Shown: positions 6,596 through 14,630 of the stretch, piece by piece | How positions within the stretch are numbered: position 1 is the stretch's first letter | How the letters are laid out: each line of letters begins with the position of its first letter | Assembly: GCA_947629225.1 (NCBI GenBank) | Contig: CANRCY010000012.1 | Span: 1-19,301, forward strand | Source: an uncultured Clostridia bacterium | GTDB lineage: Bacteria > Bacillota > Clostridia > Christensenellales > Borkfalkiaceae | Reading direction: 5' to 3' | Length of the DNA: 19,301 nucleotides | Translations under genes and position numbers: made by a program | Notes under the pieces: model-generated | Told to the model about the DNA's origin: nothing | Seen by the model: only the letters and a program-made list of their open reading frames with translations | Databases searched by the model: none

Positions 6596-7858
6596 CTAAA
6601 TCAGACGGCTGCGCTCGGCCCATAGCCCGAGGGCGGGATTTGGAACGAAGAAGATCTCTTCGCCATCCGCCATGGTGTTCCATCCGAGGGAGAGCCGTTG
6701 GGGATCGTATCTTTTTACGGCTTCCTTATAGGCTTCATAACGGAAATTCACTCCCTCGATCTCCTCCCGCGACATCTTTTCGACCGCGTAAGTGATGGAA
6801 AATCTGCCGTCCGAGGAGCCGTGGATGAGATGGGCCGCCGTGCCCATGTTCTCGCGCAGCTCGGGCTGCGTCCGGAAAAGCTCCAGGATGCGTTCCCTCC
6901 CCGTGTAGCCGTATTTGCGGATAAGGCGGTCTTGTACGGGGTCCTCGCCGAATTTTTCGATCCCGGGAGCCAGCACGAGCAATTCGCCGCCGTCGGCGAT
7001 CGCCATGCGGGTACGGTAGATCGCTTTGTTCCCGAGCCAGGTGCTCTTGAATTCTTTCGGCGTCAAATAGACCACGCACTTTTGGATGGGACGGTCGAGT
7101 ATGTCGAAATTTTTCTTATGGGCAAGCGAGATGGCGTCCTCGAGCGGTTTTCGCCCCTCTCCGATAAACAGGCCGTGCGTGCGGATCTCCCCCTGCGGCG
7201 CGGTGGTGACGGTGAGCATCCACAGAATGGGCAGATCGGCGAGAAAGTGAGTGAGGCAGTAGTCGAAGAGCTTGCGGGTCACGGTGTTGTCCCGTCCCAT
7301 CATGCGCTCCAACCCGTACAGCGCCCCCACCATGTGCGAGGCGTTGATGAATTTGCTGCCGCCAAGCCCCACCAAGATATTCTTGGAGTGGTTGGACATG
7401 CCCACGACTTCATGCGGAACGACCTGTCCCACCGAGAGGATGAGGTCGTATCCGCCGAAGAGGATCTTATTGACTTCACAGTCGATCGGCTCGTTCCACG
7501 TCCCCTCCGAAATTTCGCGGAGAAAGTCCGCGGGAACGGTACCGACGTGCACGACGTCGTCCCGCCAGCGGTGCTCGAGGAATTTTTCGTAGGGAATGTC
7601 GCCGTACATTTCGGCACATTCTTCCCGCGTCATTTTCGCGTGCGTGCCGAGCGCAGGCATAATGTCCACCTCGGCGATGGACCGCAAAAGGTGATAACAG
7701 AAATTTGTGATATAGCCGGCGTTGGAATGGAAACGGGTGAAATCGGGCGGCACGATGAGGACCCGTCGGGGCGTTTTGCCCGCAAGCGCTTCTCGTAGCG
7801 CCGATCCGATCTCCTCCGCGGTAAGCGATTCGCCGCGGGCGACGCAGGAAAGATACAT
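6596..7858 (-). CDS. LarA-family nickel-dependent hydroxyacid racemase/epimerase, probably D-mannonate/D-gluconate C2-epimerase
   Basis: 420 aa, almost the length of Lactobacillus plantarum lactate racemase LarA (424). The ATG at 7858 is 1 bp after the gnd stop, with GAGG just upstream; the longer frame runs into gnd and is rejected. Residues aligning with those known in LarA are all present: D39-x-T-R42 (D72/R75), H73 in GTH (H108), H149 in VPH (H174), K159 (K184, which binds the nickel-pincer nucleotide) and H175 (H200, nickel ligand). The intervals 149-159-175 equal 174-184-200. The family racemises or epimerises 2-hydroxy acids, and D-gluconate 2-epimerases are, to my knowledge, among its characterised members. 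Between an oxidoreductase making mannonate and 6-phosphogluconate dehydrogenase, C2 epimerisation of mannonate to gluconate is the best inference. LarB, LarC and LarE, which make the cofactor, are not in this window. Last gene of the operon. Confidence 0.85.
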   Translation of the reverse strand: MYLSCVARGESLTAEEIGSALREALAGKTPRRVLIVPPDFTRFHSNAGYITNFCYHLLRSIAEVDIMPALGTHAKMTREECAEMYGDIPYEKFLEHRWRDDVVHVGTVPADFLREISEGTWNEPIDCEVNKILFGGYDLILSVGQVVPHEVVGMSNHSKNILVGLGGSKFINASHMVGALYGLERMMGRDNTVTRKLFDYCLTHFLADLPILWMLTVTTAPQGEIRTHGLFIGEGRKPLEDAISLAHKKNFDILDRPIQKCVVYLTPKEFKSTWLGNKAIYRTRMAIADGGELLVLAPGIEKFGEDPVQDRLIRKYGYTGRERILELFRTQPELRENMGTAAHLIHGSSDGRFSITYAVEKMSREEIEGVNFRYEAYKEAVKRYDPQRLSLGWNTMADGEEIFFVPNPALGLWAERSRLI

Positions 7859-7859
7859 A

Positions 7860-9302
7860 TCAGACCTCGTAAGTGGTGGAGGGCGTGTCCCCTCCCTCGC
7901 CCGTCCAATCGGTGTGGAAAAATTGTCCGCGGGGAGCGTCCACCCGTTCATAGGTGTGCGCGCCGAAATAGTCCCGCTGCGCCTGCAAAAGATTGGCGGG
8001 AAGTTTTTCGGAGGTGTATCCGTCGAAATATTCGAGGGCGGAACTCATCGCGGGCACGGGCACTCCGTTCATGACGGCGGCTGCCACGACCCGCCGCCAG
8101 CTGTCGGCATAGCGTTCCAGGATCTCCTTGAAATAGGGATCGAGCAGAAGATTTTCCAGCGCGGGATCGCGCACAAACGCCTCGCGGATCTTGCCCAGGA
8201 AACGGGAACGGATGATACAGCCGCCCCGCCACATCAGAGCGATCCCGCCGTAATTGAGGTTCCAATGATAGCTCCCTGCCGCCGCGCGCATGAGGGTGTA
8301 GCCCTGCGCATAAGACACGATCTTGGCGCAATAGAGGGCGCGGCGGAGATCTTCGATAAACGCCTCCTTCCCGACCGTATAGGAGGGCGCCTTGCGGGGA
8401 TAGACCTTGGCGGCACGGACGCGCTCCTCTTTCATCGAAGAGAGGCACCTCGCATGTACCGCTTCGCAGATCATCGTGAGCGGAACGCCCTCCTCGAGAG
8501 AGGAGATGCCTGTCCACTTGCCCGTTCCTTTCTGCCCCGCCACGTCGAGGATCTTTTCGATGAGCGGCGCACCGTCCGTATCCTTTTTCGCAAGGATATT
8601 TCCCGTGATCCCGATGAGATAGCTGTCAAGCTCGGTGCCGTTCCATTCGCGGAAGATCGCGCTCATTTTCTCGGCGTCAAGCCCCAAAAGCCCGCGCAGG
8701 AGGGCATAGCTCTCCGAGATGAGCTGCATATCGCCGTACTCGATGCCGTTGTGGACCATTTTTACGAAGTGTCCCGCACCGTTTTCGCCCACCCAATCGC
8801 AACAGGGAACGCCGTCGACCTTTGCGCTGATGGACTGCAGGATGGGTTTGACGTCCTCCCATGCCGAAGGTGAACCGCCCGGCATGAGCGAGGGACCATG
8901 GAGCGCCCCCTCTTCGCCGCCCGACACGCCCGTGCCGATATAGCGTAGCCCCTTGCTCTCGAGCAGCTGCGTGCGGCGGATGGTGTCGCGGAAATAAGAA
9001 TTCCCGCCGTCGATGACGATGTCCCCCTTGTCGAGAAGGGGCAGAAGCCGATCGAGCACCATATCGACGGGGGCGCCCGCGCGGATCATCATCATGATCT
9101 TGCGGGGCCGCGCAATGTTTGCGACAAGCTCCTCATAGGAGTAGGTTGCGATGAGTTTTTGTCCTTTGTTTTGCCCGGCGAAGTGCTCCGTCATCTCCGG
9201 CTCGCGGTTGTAGACCGCCACGGTATAGCCCTTTCCGAGCATATTTTTGACGAGATTGCTCCCCATGACGGCAAGCCCGATCATTCCGATATCGGCAAGC
9301 AT
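7860..9302 (-). CDS. gnd: 6-phosphogluconate dehydrogenase, decarboxylating
   Basis: 480 aa, within the usual 465-485 range. The ATG at 9302 has AAAGGAGA 4-5 bp upstream; an alternative start 6 codons earlier overlaps that site. The Rossmann motif GLAVMG is at 9-14 and N32-R33 after beta-2 matches NADP-preferring members. The substrate signature GVSGGEEGA is at 125-133, and the catalytic region has K181, H184, N185 and E188 (KMVHNGIE). The helical C-terminal domain is complete, with WRGGCIIRS and HTDW near the end. It converts 6-phosphogluconate to ribulose 5-phosphate and CO2 in the cytoplasm. Its place in the middle of a uronate operon, before the LarA-type gene (1-bp gap), suggests gluconate 6-phosphate is the end product of this pathway. 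It follows the kinase after 57 bp that contain a 6-bp hairpin. Confidence 0.96.
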   Translation of the reverse strand: MLADIGMIGLAVMGSNLVKNMLGKGYTVAVYNREPEMTEHFAGQNKGQKLIATYSYEELVANIARPRKIMMMIRAGAPVDMVLDRLLPLLDKGDIVIDGGNSYFRDTIRRTQLLESKGLRYIGTGVSGGEEGALHGPSLMPGGSPSAWEDVKPILQSISAKVDGVPCCDWVGENGAGHFVKMVHNGIEYGDMQLISESYALLRGLLGLDAEKMSAIFREWNGTELDSYLIGITGNILAKKDTDGAPLIEKILDVAGQKGTGKWTGISSLEEGVPLTMICEAVHARCLSSMKEERVRAAKVYPRKAPSYTVGKEAFIEDLRRALYCAKIVSYAQGYTLMRAAAGSYHWNLNYGGIALMWRGGCIIRSRFLGKIREAFVRDPALENLLLDPYFKEILERYADSWRRVVAAAVMNGVPVPAMSSALEYFDGYTSEKLPANLLQAQRDYFGAHTYERVDAPRGQFFHTDWTGEGGDTPSTTYEV

Positions 9303-9330
9303 GATGTCTCCTTTCCGCATTCCGCGGCTG

Positions 9331-9351
9331 CGACGGTCCTTTCCGCCGTCG
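9331..9351 (-). other. Small intercistronic hairpin between kinase and gnd
   Basis: A 6-bp perfect inverted repeat (9331-9336 and 9346-9351) with a 9-nt loop sits in the only sizeable gap of the operon. There is no T-tract, so it is not a typical terminator; it could be a processing or stability element, or chance. Confidence 0.3.
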
Positions 9352-9359
9352 TTGCGCGT

Positions 9360-10418
9360 TTATCTTTGTACGCGGGCGTTTCCTTCCCAGATGTCCCAGA
9401 TCTGCTTTTCATCGGCGGGAAGCCCGAAATCGTCGAGAAGCGTCGTGACGTAAGCGCCGCTCGCCCAGCCGAATTGCGCGCACCGCTCCGCGCTCCAGCC
9501 CTTGCAAAGGCCGTATAAAAGTCCGCCGACAAAGCCGTCCCCTCCGCCGATGCGGTCGAGCACGGGGATCGCCCGCGGTTCGATGACCGTCCAGGCGCCC
9601 TCCGACAGCACGACGGCGCCCCAAAGATGTTCGTTGGCGGAAACGACTTGGCGGAGCGTCGTTGCAAAGGTCTTTGCCGAGGGAAACTGTTTGACGGCAT
9701 TTTCCATCATTCTGCGGAAATTGTCGATCTTACCCGCGATCTCCTTCCCGCCCGCCGCGGGACCTTCGACGCCCAGACAAAGCTGGAAATCCTCCTCGTT
9801 GCCGACGAGGATATCCGCCAAAGAAGCGATCTCGCGGAAAACGGCGGACAGCTCCCGCTCCCGTCCCTTCCAGAAGGAGGCGCGGTAGTTGAGGTCGAAG
9901 GAGATCTTCGTGCCGTAGCGCTTTGCCGCGCGCGCAAGTTGCAGGCAAAGTTCCCCCGTTTCGGGAGAGAGCGCGCAGATCAGCCCCGAGAGGTGCAGAT
10001 ATTCCGCGCCTTCCTCGCTGAGGAGGCGGGGGATATCGAAATTTTCGGCACGAAGCGTTCTGCCGACTTCGCCTGCGCGGTCGTTGGCGACGCGGGGCGC
10101 ACGGAGGCCGTAGCCGCAGTCCGCGATATTGAACTGATGGCGGTATCCCCACGGTCCGCCTTGCGGGATCTCCTTCCCTTCGTAATCGATCCCGCGGCGG
10201 CGCAGGTCGCCTTTGATGAATTGGGCGATGGGACTTCCCTCTACAAATGCCGTGAGGACTTTTACGGGAAGGCCGAGTGCGGCGGAAATGCTTAAAACGT
10301 TGGTTTCCGCACTTGTCGCTTGCATGCGGAAGAGAGCGGAAGCCGCGACGGGCTGCCGTTCCGCAGGGGTGATGCGCACCCCCATGCTCGAGGGAGCGAT
10401 GATCGCATACTTTTTCAT
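9360..10418 (-). CDS. PfkB-family sugar-acid kinase (2-keto-3-deoxygluconate kinase-like; gluconate kinase proposed)
   Basis: 352 aa. The ATG at 10418 follows AAGGAGG by 6 bp. The PfkB carboxy signature DRIGGGDGF is at 288-296, with catalytic base D294; FDLNYR (174-179) and GNEEDF (206-211) are further family segments. Residues 37-40 (AETN) correspond to the AEANVA substrate region of KDG kinases. The closest textbook match is 2-dehydro-3-deoxygluconate kinase (KdgK). However, the operon encodes no mannonate dehydratase to make KDG and no KDPG aldolase, while the next gene is 6-phosphogluconate dehydrogenase. Phosphorylation of D-gluconate at O6 would connect all the genes; this specificity is inferred. 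The segment 92-122, between substrate-binding strands, seems longer than usual and may carry the specificity. It lies 12 bp after the oxidoreductase gene. Confidence 0.85.
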   Translation of the reverse strand: MKKYAIIAPSSMGVRITPAERQPVAASALFRMQATSAETNVLSISAALGLPVKVLTAFVEGSPIAQFIKGDLRRRGIDYEGKEIPQGGPWGYRHQFNIADCGYGLRAPRVANDRAGEVGRTLRAENFDIPRLLSEEGAEYLHLSGLICALSPETGELCLQLARAAKRYGTKISFDLNYRASFWKGRERELSAVFREIASLADILVGNEEDFQLCLGVEGPAAGGKEIAGKIDNFRRMMENAVKQFPSAKTFATTLRQVVSANEHLWGAVVLSEGAWTVIEPRAIPVLDRIGGGDGFVGGLLYGLCKGWSAERCAQFGWASGAYVTTLLDDFGLPADEKQIWDIWEGNARVQR

Positions 10419-10430
10419 GGCGGTTCCTCC

Positions 10431-11264
10431 TTATACTCCCGAATATGCCGCAAATCCGCCGTCCACGGCAATGACCGATCCCGTCACAAAGCCGCTTGCC
10501 TTGTCGCTTGCGAGCCAGAGCAGCGTGCCGATGAGATCGCCCGTTTCGCCGAAGCGCTTTTGGGGCGTGGCGGCAAGGATCTTTTGCGTACGCGCCGTGG
10601 GGGTACCGTCCGCTTGAAAGAGCAGCGCCCTGTTCTGGTTGGTGACGAAAAATCCGGGCGCGATCGCATTGCAGCGGATGTGACAGGGCGCAAAGTGTAC
10701 GGCGAGCCACTGCGTGAAATTGGAGATGCCCGCCTTTGCCGCGGAGTACGCGGGGATCTTTGTCAGCGGGCGGAAGGCGTTCATCGACGAAATGTTGATG
10801 ATGTTGCCCCCCGTTTCCAGCATATCCTCCGCGAATACCTGCGTCGTGAGAAAGGCGGAGAGAATGTTCAAGTCAAAGACAAATTTCAGGCCGCTTTCCT
10901 CCAAATCGAAGAAACTTTTGATCCCGCTTGCAAGATCGGGCGTCATGGTTTCGTTGTCGCACGTTGCCTTGGGATTGTTTCCGCCCGCGCCGTTGATGAG
11001 AAGCCCCACCCCGCCGAATGCCTCGTTGACGATTTCTTTGGCTTGTTTGAGGCTCTCTTTGTCGAGGCAATTGCAGCGGACCGCGACGGCGTTCTCGCCG
11101 ATATCGTCCGCGACCCGCTTAGCGGCCTCGAAATCAATGTCGAGCAATGCCACTTTGGCGCCGCATGCGGCAAGCGCACGGGAGAATTCGCTCATCAAAA
11201 CGCCGCCTGCGCCCGTGACCGCGGCGGTGGTATTTGACAGATCGATATGGAAAGGTAACTGCAT
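10431..11264 (-). CDS. uxuB: D-mannonate oxidoreductase (fructuronate reductase), SDR family
   Basis: 277 aa. The ATG at 11264 has AAGGAGA overlapping the uxaC stop codon 9 bp away. Short-chain dehydrogenase features: nucleotide-binding TGAGGVLMS at 17-25, acidic D42 at the end of beta-2 (NAD preference expected), NGAGG at 91-95, N133, Ser159/160 and Y173-x3-K177. It resembles the Bacillus-type SDR UxuB (YjmF), not the long-chain mannitol-dehydrogenase-type UxuB of E. coli. It reduces D-fructuronate (made by UxaC) to D-mannonate in the cytoplasm. Adjacency to uxaC supports this. Activity on tagaturonate, giving altronate, cannot be excluded. Confidence 0.88.
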   Translation of the reverse strand: MQLPFHIDLSNTTAAVTGAGGVLMSEFSRALAACGAKVALLDIDFEAAKRVADDIGENAVAVRCNCLDKESLKQAKEIVNEAFGGVGLLINGAGGNNPKATCDNETMTPDLASGIKSFFDLEESGLKFVFDLNILSAFLTTQVFAEDMLETGGNIINISSMNAFRPLTKIPAYSAAKAGISNFTQWLAVHFAPCHIRCNAIAPGFFVTNQNRALLFQADGTPTARTQKILAATPQKRFGETGDLIGTLLWLASDKASGFVTGSVIAVDGGFAAYSGV

Positions 11265-11273
11265 AAGATCTCC

Positions 11274-12605
11274 TTACAGATTCATGAATTCTTTGGGATT
11301 TTTATAGCTGATGTCATACAAGAGCTGCTTTGCGTCCGCCTCGGCATATTCGCCCGCGTCCGTCTTTTCGGCAACAAAGTCGCACAGGATCCTGCGGAAG
11401 AAATCGAAACGGCAGTAGCTTGAAAAGGAGCGGCTGTCCGTCAGCATGCCGAGAGAGGTGCCGAGCACGGAGTACTCCGCAAGCGTTTCGAGGTGGGTGC
11501 GGATGCCCTTCAAAGTGTCGTTGAACCACCATGCCGCGCCGACCCGCACGTCGGGGAAGCAGGCCGCCACCGTGCAGAGCGCGGGTACGGCGTTTGCATT
11601 CAGGGCATAGAGAATGATCTTGGGCAGGCTTCCCGAAGAATGCAGACCGTTGAGGAAGGCCGCGAGCTTGTCCGTGTCGATCGCGCCGTGCATCACGTCG
11701 TAGCCTGCGTCCGCACCGAGCGAAACAAACGCCGCGGAATTGATGTTGCGGTATGCGCCGATATGCAGCTGCCAGACGATATTGTACTTGCGGAATAGTC
11801 CGCCGAGGAACTGCATGCCGTACGAAAAGAATCGGCGCGACTGTTCGGCGCTGCGCTCACCGCCGCTGGCAAAGATCGCTTCCGCCTCGCTCTCGGAAAC
11901 GTCGCTCTCGGGGATCTCCTCCACGCTCACGTCGGCAATGCTGCACCCCTTTCCGACAAAGTGGCAGAGGCGCTGTTCAAGCGCTTCCTTCCAATCGGCG
12001 AGGGTGACGATCTGCTTGCCGCAGGCTTCGGACAGGCGGGAAAGATAGCTCCCGTCGAGGCGGAGCGCCCGATCGGGACGGAAAGTCGGACATACTTTGA
12101 TGCCGTCATACATGCCGTGGTATTCGAGCGTTTCCACGGGATCGTTTGTCGTTGCGACGTATTCTACACGGAAACATTCGAGGATGCGGCGGGCAGACAG
12201 CGTTTTCAGCTTTTCGTTTGCCCTGCGGTAGATCTGTGGCGCCGTGGCGGCATTGAGCGGCTCTTCAATGCCGAAGAGCGATTTCAGCTCGAAGTGCGTC
12301 CAATAATAGAGCGGGTTGCCGCACATCTTTGGGACGACGGAAGCATAGGCGAGAAATTTTTCCTCGTCGCCCGCGTCCCCCGTGATATCGCGTTCGGGGA
12401 CCCCGCAGGCGCGCATGGCCCGCCACTTATAATGATCGCCGCTCAGCCAAAGCTCGGTGATCGTGGAAAATCTGCGGTCGGCAGCGATGTCCCGTTCGGA
12501 TAGATGGGTATGATAGTCCACGACGGGAAGGTCTTTGACCTCCGCGTAAAATTTTTGCGCCGTTGCCGAGCGGAGCAGAACGTTTTTATCGAAAAATTTA
12601 TTCAT
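11274..12605 (-). CDS. uxaC: Uronate (glucuronate/galacturonate) isomerase
   Basis: 443 aa, slightly shorter than the usual ~465-470. The ATG at 12605 overlaps the transporter's 3' end by 8 bp and has an AAGAGGAAA purine stretch upstream; a start 16 codons earlier is less likely. It is an amidohydrolase-fold isomerase: H32-T-H34 (VVDYHTHL) is the metal-binding motif, and ELWLSGDHYKWRAMRACGV (51-69) is the family signature. It isomerises D-glucuronate to D-fructuronate, or D-galacturonate to D-tagaturonate, the first cytoplasmic step after import. Second gene of the operon and translationally coupled to the transporter. Which uronate is used is suggested only by the neighbours. Confidence 0.95.
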   Translation of the reverse strand: MNKFFDKNVLLRSATAQKFYAEVKDLPVVDYHTHLSERDIAADRRFSTITELWLSGDHYKWRAMRACGVPERDITGDAGDEEKFLAYASVVPKMCGNPLYYWTHFELKSLFGIEEPLNAATAPQIYRRANEKLKTLSARRILECFRVEYVATTNDPVETLEYHGMYDGIKVCPTFRPDRALRLDGSYLSRLSEACGKQIVTLADWKEALEQRLCHFVGKGCSIADVSVEEIPESDVSESEAEAIFASGGERSAEQSRRFFSYGMQFLGGLFRKYNIVWQLHIGAYRNINSAAFVSLGADAGYDVMHGAIDTDKLAAFLNGLHSSGSLPKIILYALNANAVPALCTVAACFPDVRVGAAWWFNDTLKGIRTHLETLAEYSVLGTSLGMLTDSRSFSSYCRFDFFRRILCDFVAEKTDAGEYAEADAKQLLYDISYKNPKEFMNL

Positions 12606-14520
12606 CTTTTTCCTCTTTTTCGGGAAGATACCTTTCGGGGATCTCGACGGCATTAACGGACGGTTCGGCTGCGACCTGTTCCCGCCGCGTGAAGATCACG
12701 CGATAGATCTTGTCGAGCAGATTCTCTTTTTTGGGCTGCCCCGTCTTTTTGTCGAACGCGACGTGGGCGGGCACGACAAAGCGCGCGGGGACCTGGTCGA
12801 TGGTCTGCCAGGTGCGCATCGCCTCTTCGGGGGGCATCCCCCCCTCTATCGCCGCTTTGCGCACGGCGTTTACGGCCTGGATCTCCTGCAAACGTTTGCC
12901 CGATAAGCCGTATCTCGTCATGCAGAAGATCGTCACGAGCCATGACGCCATGGGCAAGACGCAGAAGCAGATGATCGCCGAAAGCTTCATGCCATCCATG
13001 TAAGCGGTCGCTTCTCCCGGCAAAGCGTTTAGCCCGGGGACCATGTAGACGATAAACACGGTCAGAAGCAGCGTTTGCAGGGAAGAGATGACCTTGTCCA
13101 CAAGGGAGAAGATGGTGCCCATGATCCCGGGGACATACTTGCCCGAACGGTATGTTTCGTAGTCGGTGCAGTCGGCGACCATGGGGATCGTGAGATTGTC
13201 GCAGCAGTTAAAGGCGCCGTAACCGCATCCGTAGAAGATGATGAAGAGCACCGTGTATGCGTTGATCGTGAGATGGAACCCGCCCTCCGTGGAGAAGATC
13301 GAGAGCCATGTGGAGGGATCGTCATGGTCATAGACGCACAGGAGCACCAGCACGCCGATATAGAACAGCAGGGCAAACATCGTGAATTGCGCCACTCCCC
13401 TCTTTTGCCCCTTTTTGCCTGCGGTAGCGCTGCCCCACAGGAAAAAAAGCCCCATAAAGACGAAGCACAGCGCATAAAACGGAATGTACAGTCCGTTGTA
13501 GTCGCCCATCAGGCAGCCGTACAGGAGAAAGGCGACCGTCCCCGAAGTTGCGATCGTCGAAGCGAGTTTGTTCAGCCCCGAAGAAAGCGCGAGCCAACGG
13601 ATCTCCTTATTGCCCTTGAGGATCCCCGCGTAATCGCGCAGCTTCGCCGGCTCGCTCTCGATGCCCCAGAACTGCGGCTTGTCCTTTGCCGAAATGGCGG
13701 CGTATGCCATCACGGTATAAACTGCCGAGAGGCAAATGACGAAGGGCACCATGATGTTATAAAACTGTGCGCCGTACCCCGCGCCATAGACGTAAGCATA
13801 CTGTTTTCCCGCCTCAAGCAGGGAAACATCGTAGGAGATCCCGCGCGAGGCGAATTCGGCGGCGAGCGCTTCCACGGAGAAGCCGTTTTCCGTCACCTCA
13901 TAGAGGATCAGCCCCTTGGGGCAGACCGCTTCGTTGGTGAGGACGCCTCCCGCCATGACGTTGACGAGCACGATCGAACCGATCATGCCGATCATGTTCC
14001 ATATCACGAACTGCGAGCGCTGTTTGGGGTCGTTCGTGAGGCAGGTCTGGCCCGCCTTCGTAACGGCGCATTGGCAGGTGTAGCCGAGAACATAGATGAT
14101 GTAGCTCACGATGTACACGGCCCAACGCAGCCAGCCGAGTCCGTCGCCAAGCCCGCGGAAGATCACCATCATGAGCACGAGGGAGAGGGCGAGCAGAAGA
14201 TTTCCGAGGATCATGTAGGGCCGGAACTTTCCGATCTTCGTCTTGGTCCTGTCCATAAGCCCGCCCAGCACGGGATCGGTGATCGCGTCGAATACCCGCA
14301 TGAGAGGCGCAAAGACGGCGTTGAAGCTCGTGATCGTCAGCGCAAGACCGCCTGCGATCAGCGTGCCCCCGATCGCCGCGCCCGCGCTCCCCGTAAGGTA
14401 CATCATGGCGAAGTAGGTAAAATAAGTGTAGAAGGCGAAATAAACGTTTGTCGCCGCATTGTTGAACGGAAACAGCGCGATTTGCCATTGCTTTGCGCGG
14501 TTGACTGCCGTCGGTTCCAT
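12598..14520 (-). CDS. GPH-family (MelB-like) sugar/uronide:cation symporter, enlarged
   Basis: 640 aa, well above the ~450-480 aa usual for the family. The ATG at 14520 has GGGAGG 6 bp upstream; the frame extends upstream through the promoter, so earlier starts are rejected. About 12 hydrophobic helices are present. The glycoside-pentoside-hexuronide signature is at 82-101 (DPVLGGLMDRTKTKIGKFRP), with MelB-type acidic residues in the FDAITD segment. Two additions stand out: a polar loop at about 195-252, and a basic/acidic cytoplasmic tail at about 560-640. It should import a uronic acid or a uronide oligosaccharide with H+ or Na+. First gene of the catabolic operon, under a TGCAA-repeat promoter, which points to a substrate of the UxaC pathway; the presence of an intracellular GH2 enzyme suggests uronides. 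Confidence 0.9.
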   Translation of the reverse strand: MEPTAVNRAKQWQIALFPFNNAATNVYFAFYTYFTYFAMMYLTGSAGAAIGGTLIAGGLALTITSFNAVFAPLMRVFDAITDPVLGGLMDRTKTKIGKFRPYMILGNLLLALSLVLMMVIFRGLGDGLGWLRWAVYIVSYIIYVLGYTCQCAVTKAGQTCLTNDPKQRSQFVIWNMIGMIGSIVLVNVMAGGVLTNEAVCPKGLILYEVTENGFSVEALAAEFASRGISYDVSLLEAGKQYAYVYGAGYGAQFYNIMVPFVICLSAVYTVMAYAAISAKDKPQFWGIESEPAKLRDYAGILKGNKEIRWLALSSGLNKLASTIATSGTVAFLLYGCLMGDYNGLYIPFYALCFVFMGLFFLWGSATAGKKGQKRGVAQFTMFALLFYIGVLVLLCVYDHDDPSTWLSIFSTEGGFHLTINAYTVLFIIFYGCGYGAFNCCDNLTIPMVADCTDYETYRSGKYVPGIMGTIFSLVDKVISSLQTLLLTVFIVYMVPGLNALPGEATAYMDGMKLSAIICFCVLPMASWLVTIFCMTRYGLSGKRLQEIQAVNAVRKAAIEGGMPPEEAMRTWQTIDQVPARFVVPAHVAFDKKTGQPKKENLLDKIYRVIFTRREQVAAEPSVNAVEIPERYLPEKEEKDE

Positions 14521-14550
14521 CCTGCGCCTCCCATCGTGGCTCTCAATAAC

Positions 14551-14605
14551 AGCATAACATCTTTTTCCGAAATTGCAATTGCAACTTTTTTTGCGATGAT
14601 TGCAT
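14551..14605 (-). promoter_or_regulatory. Promoter of the six-gene uronate operon with TGCAA half-sites 21 bp apart
   Basis: ATGCAA (14605-14600) and TTGCAA (14584-14579) are 21 bp apart on the minus strand, and a further abutting TTGCAA lies at 14578-14573. TATGCT (14556-14551) lies 22 bp after the proximal site and serves as a fair -10. The leader is about 25 nt and holds GGGAGG. Expected to be the main control point of the pathway. Confidence 0.6.
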
Positions 14606-14630
14606 TTTATCCACAAATGACGCTTACATG

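Noticed and set aside
6698..8873. Two long plus-strand frames opposite the LarA-type and gnd genes
   Set aside because: Both overlap each other and lie antisense to strongly recognised enzymes; no ribosome sites.
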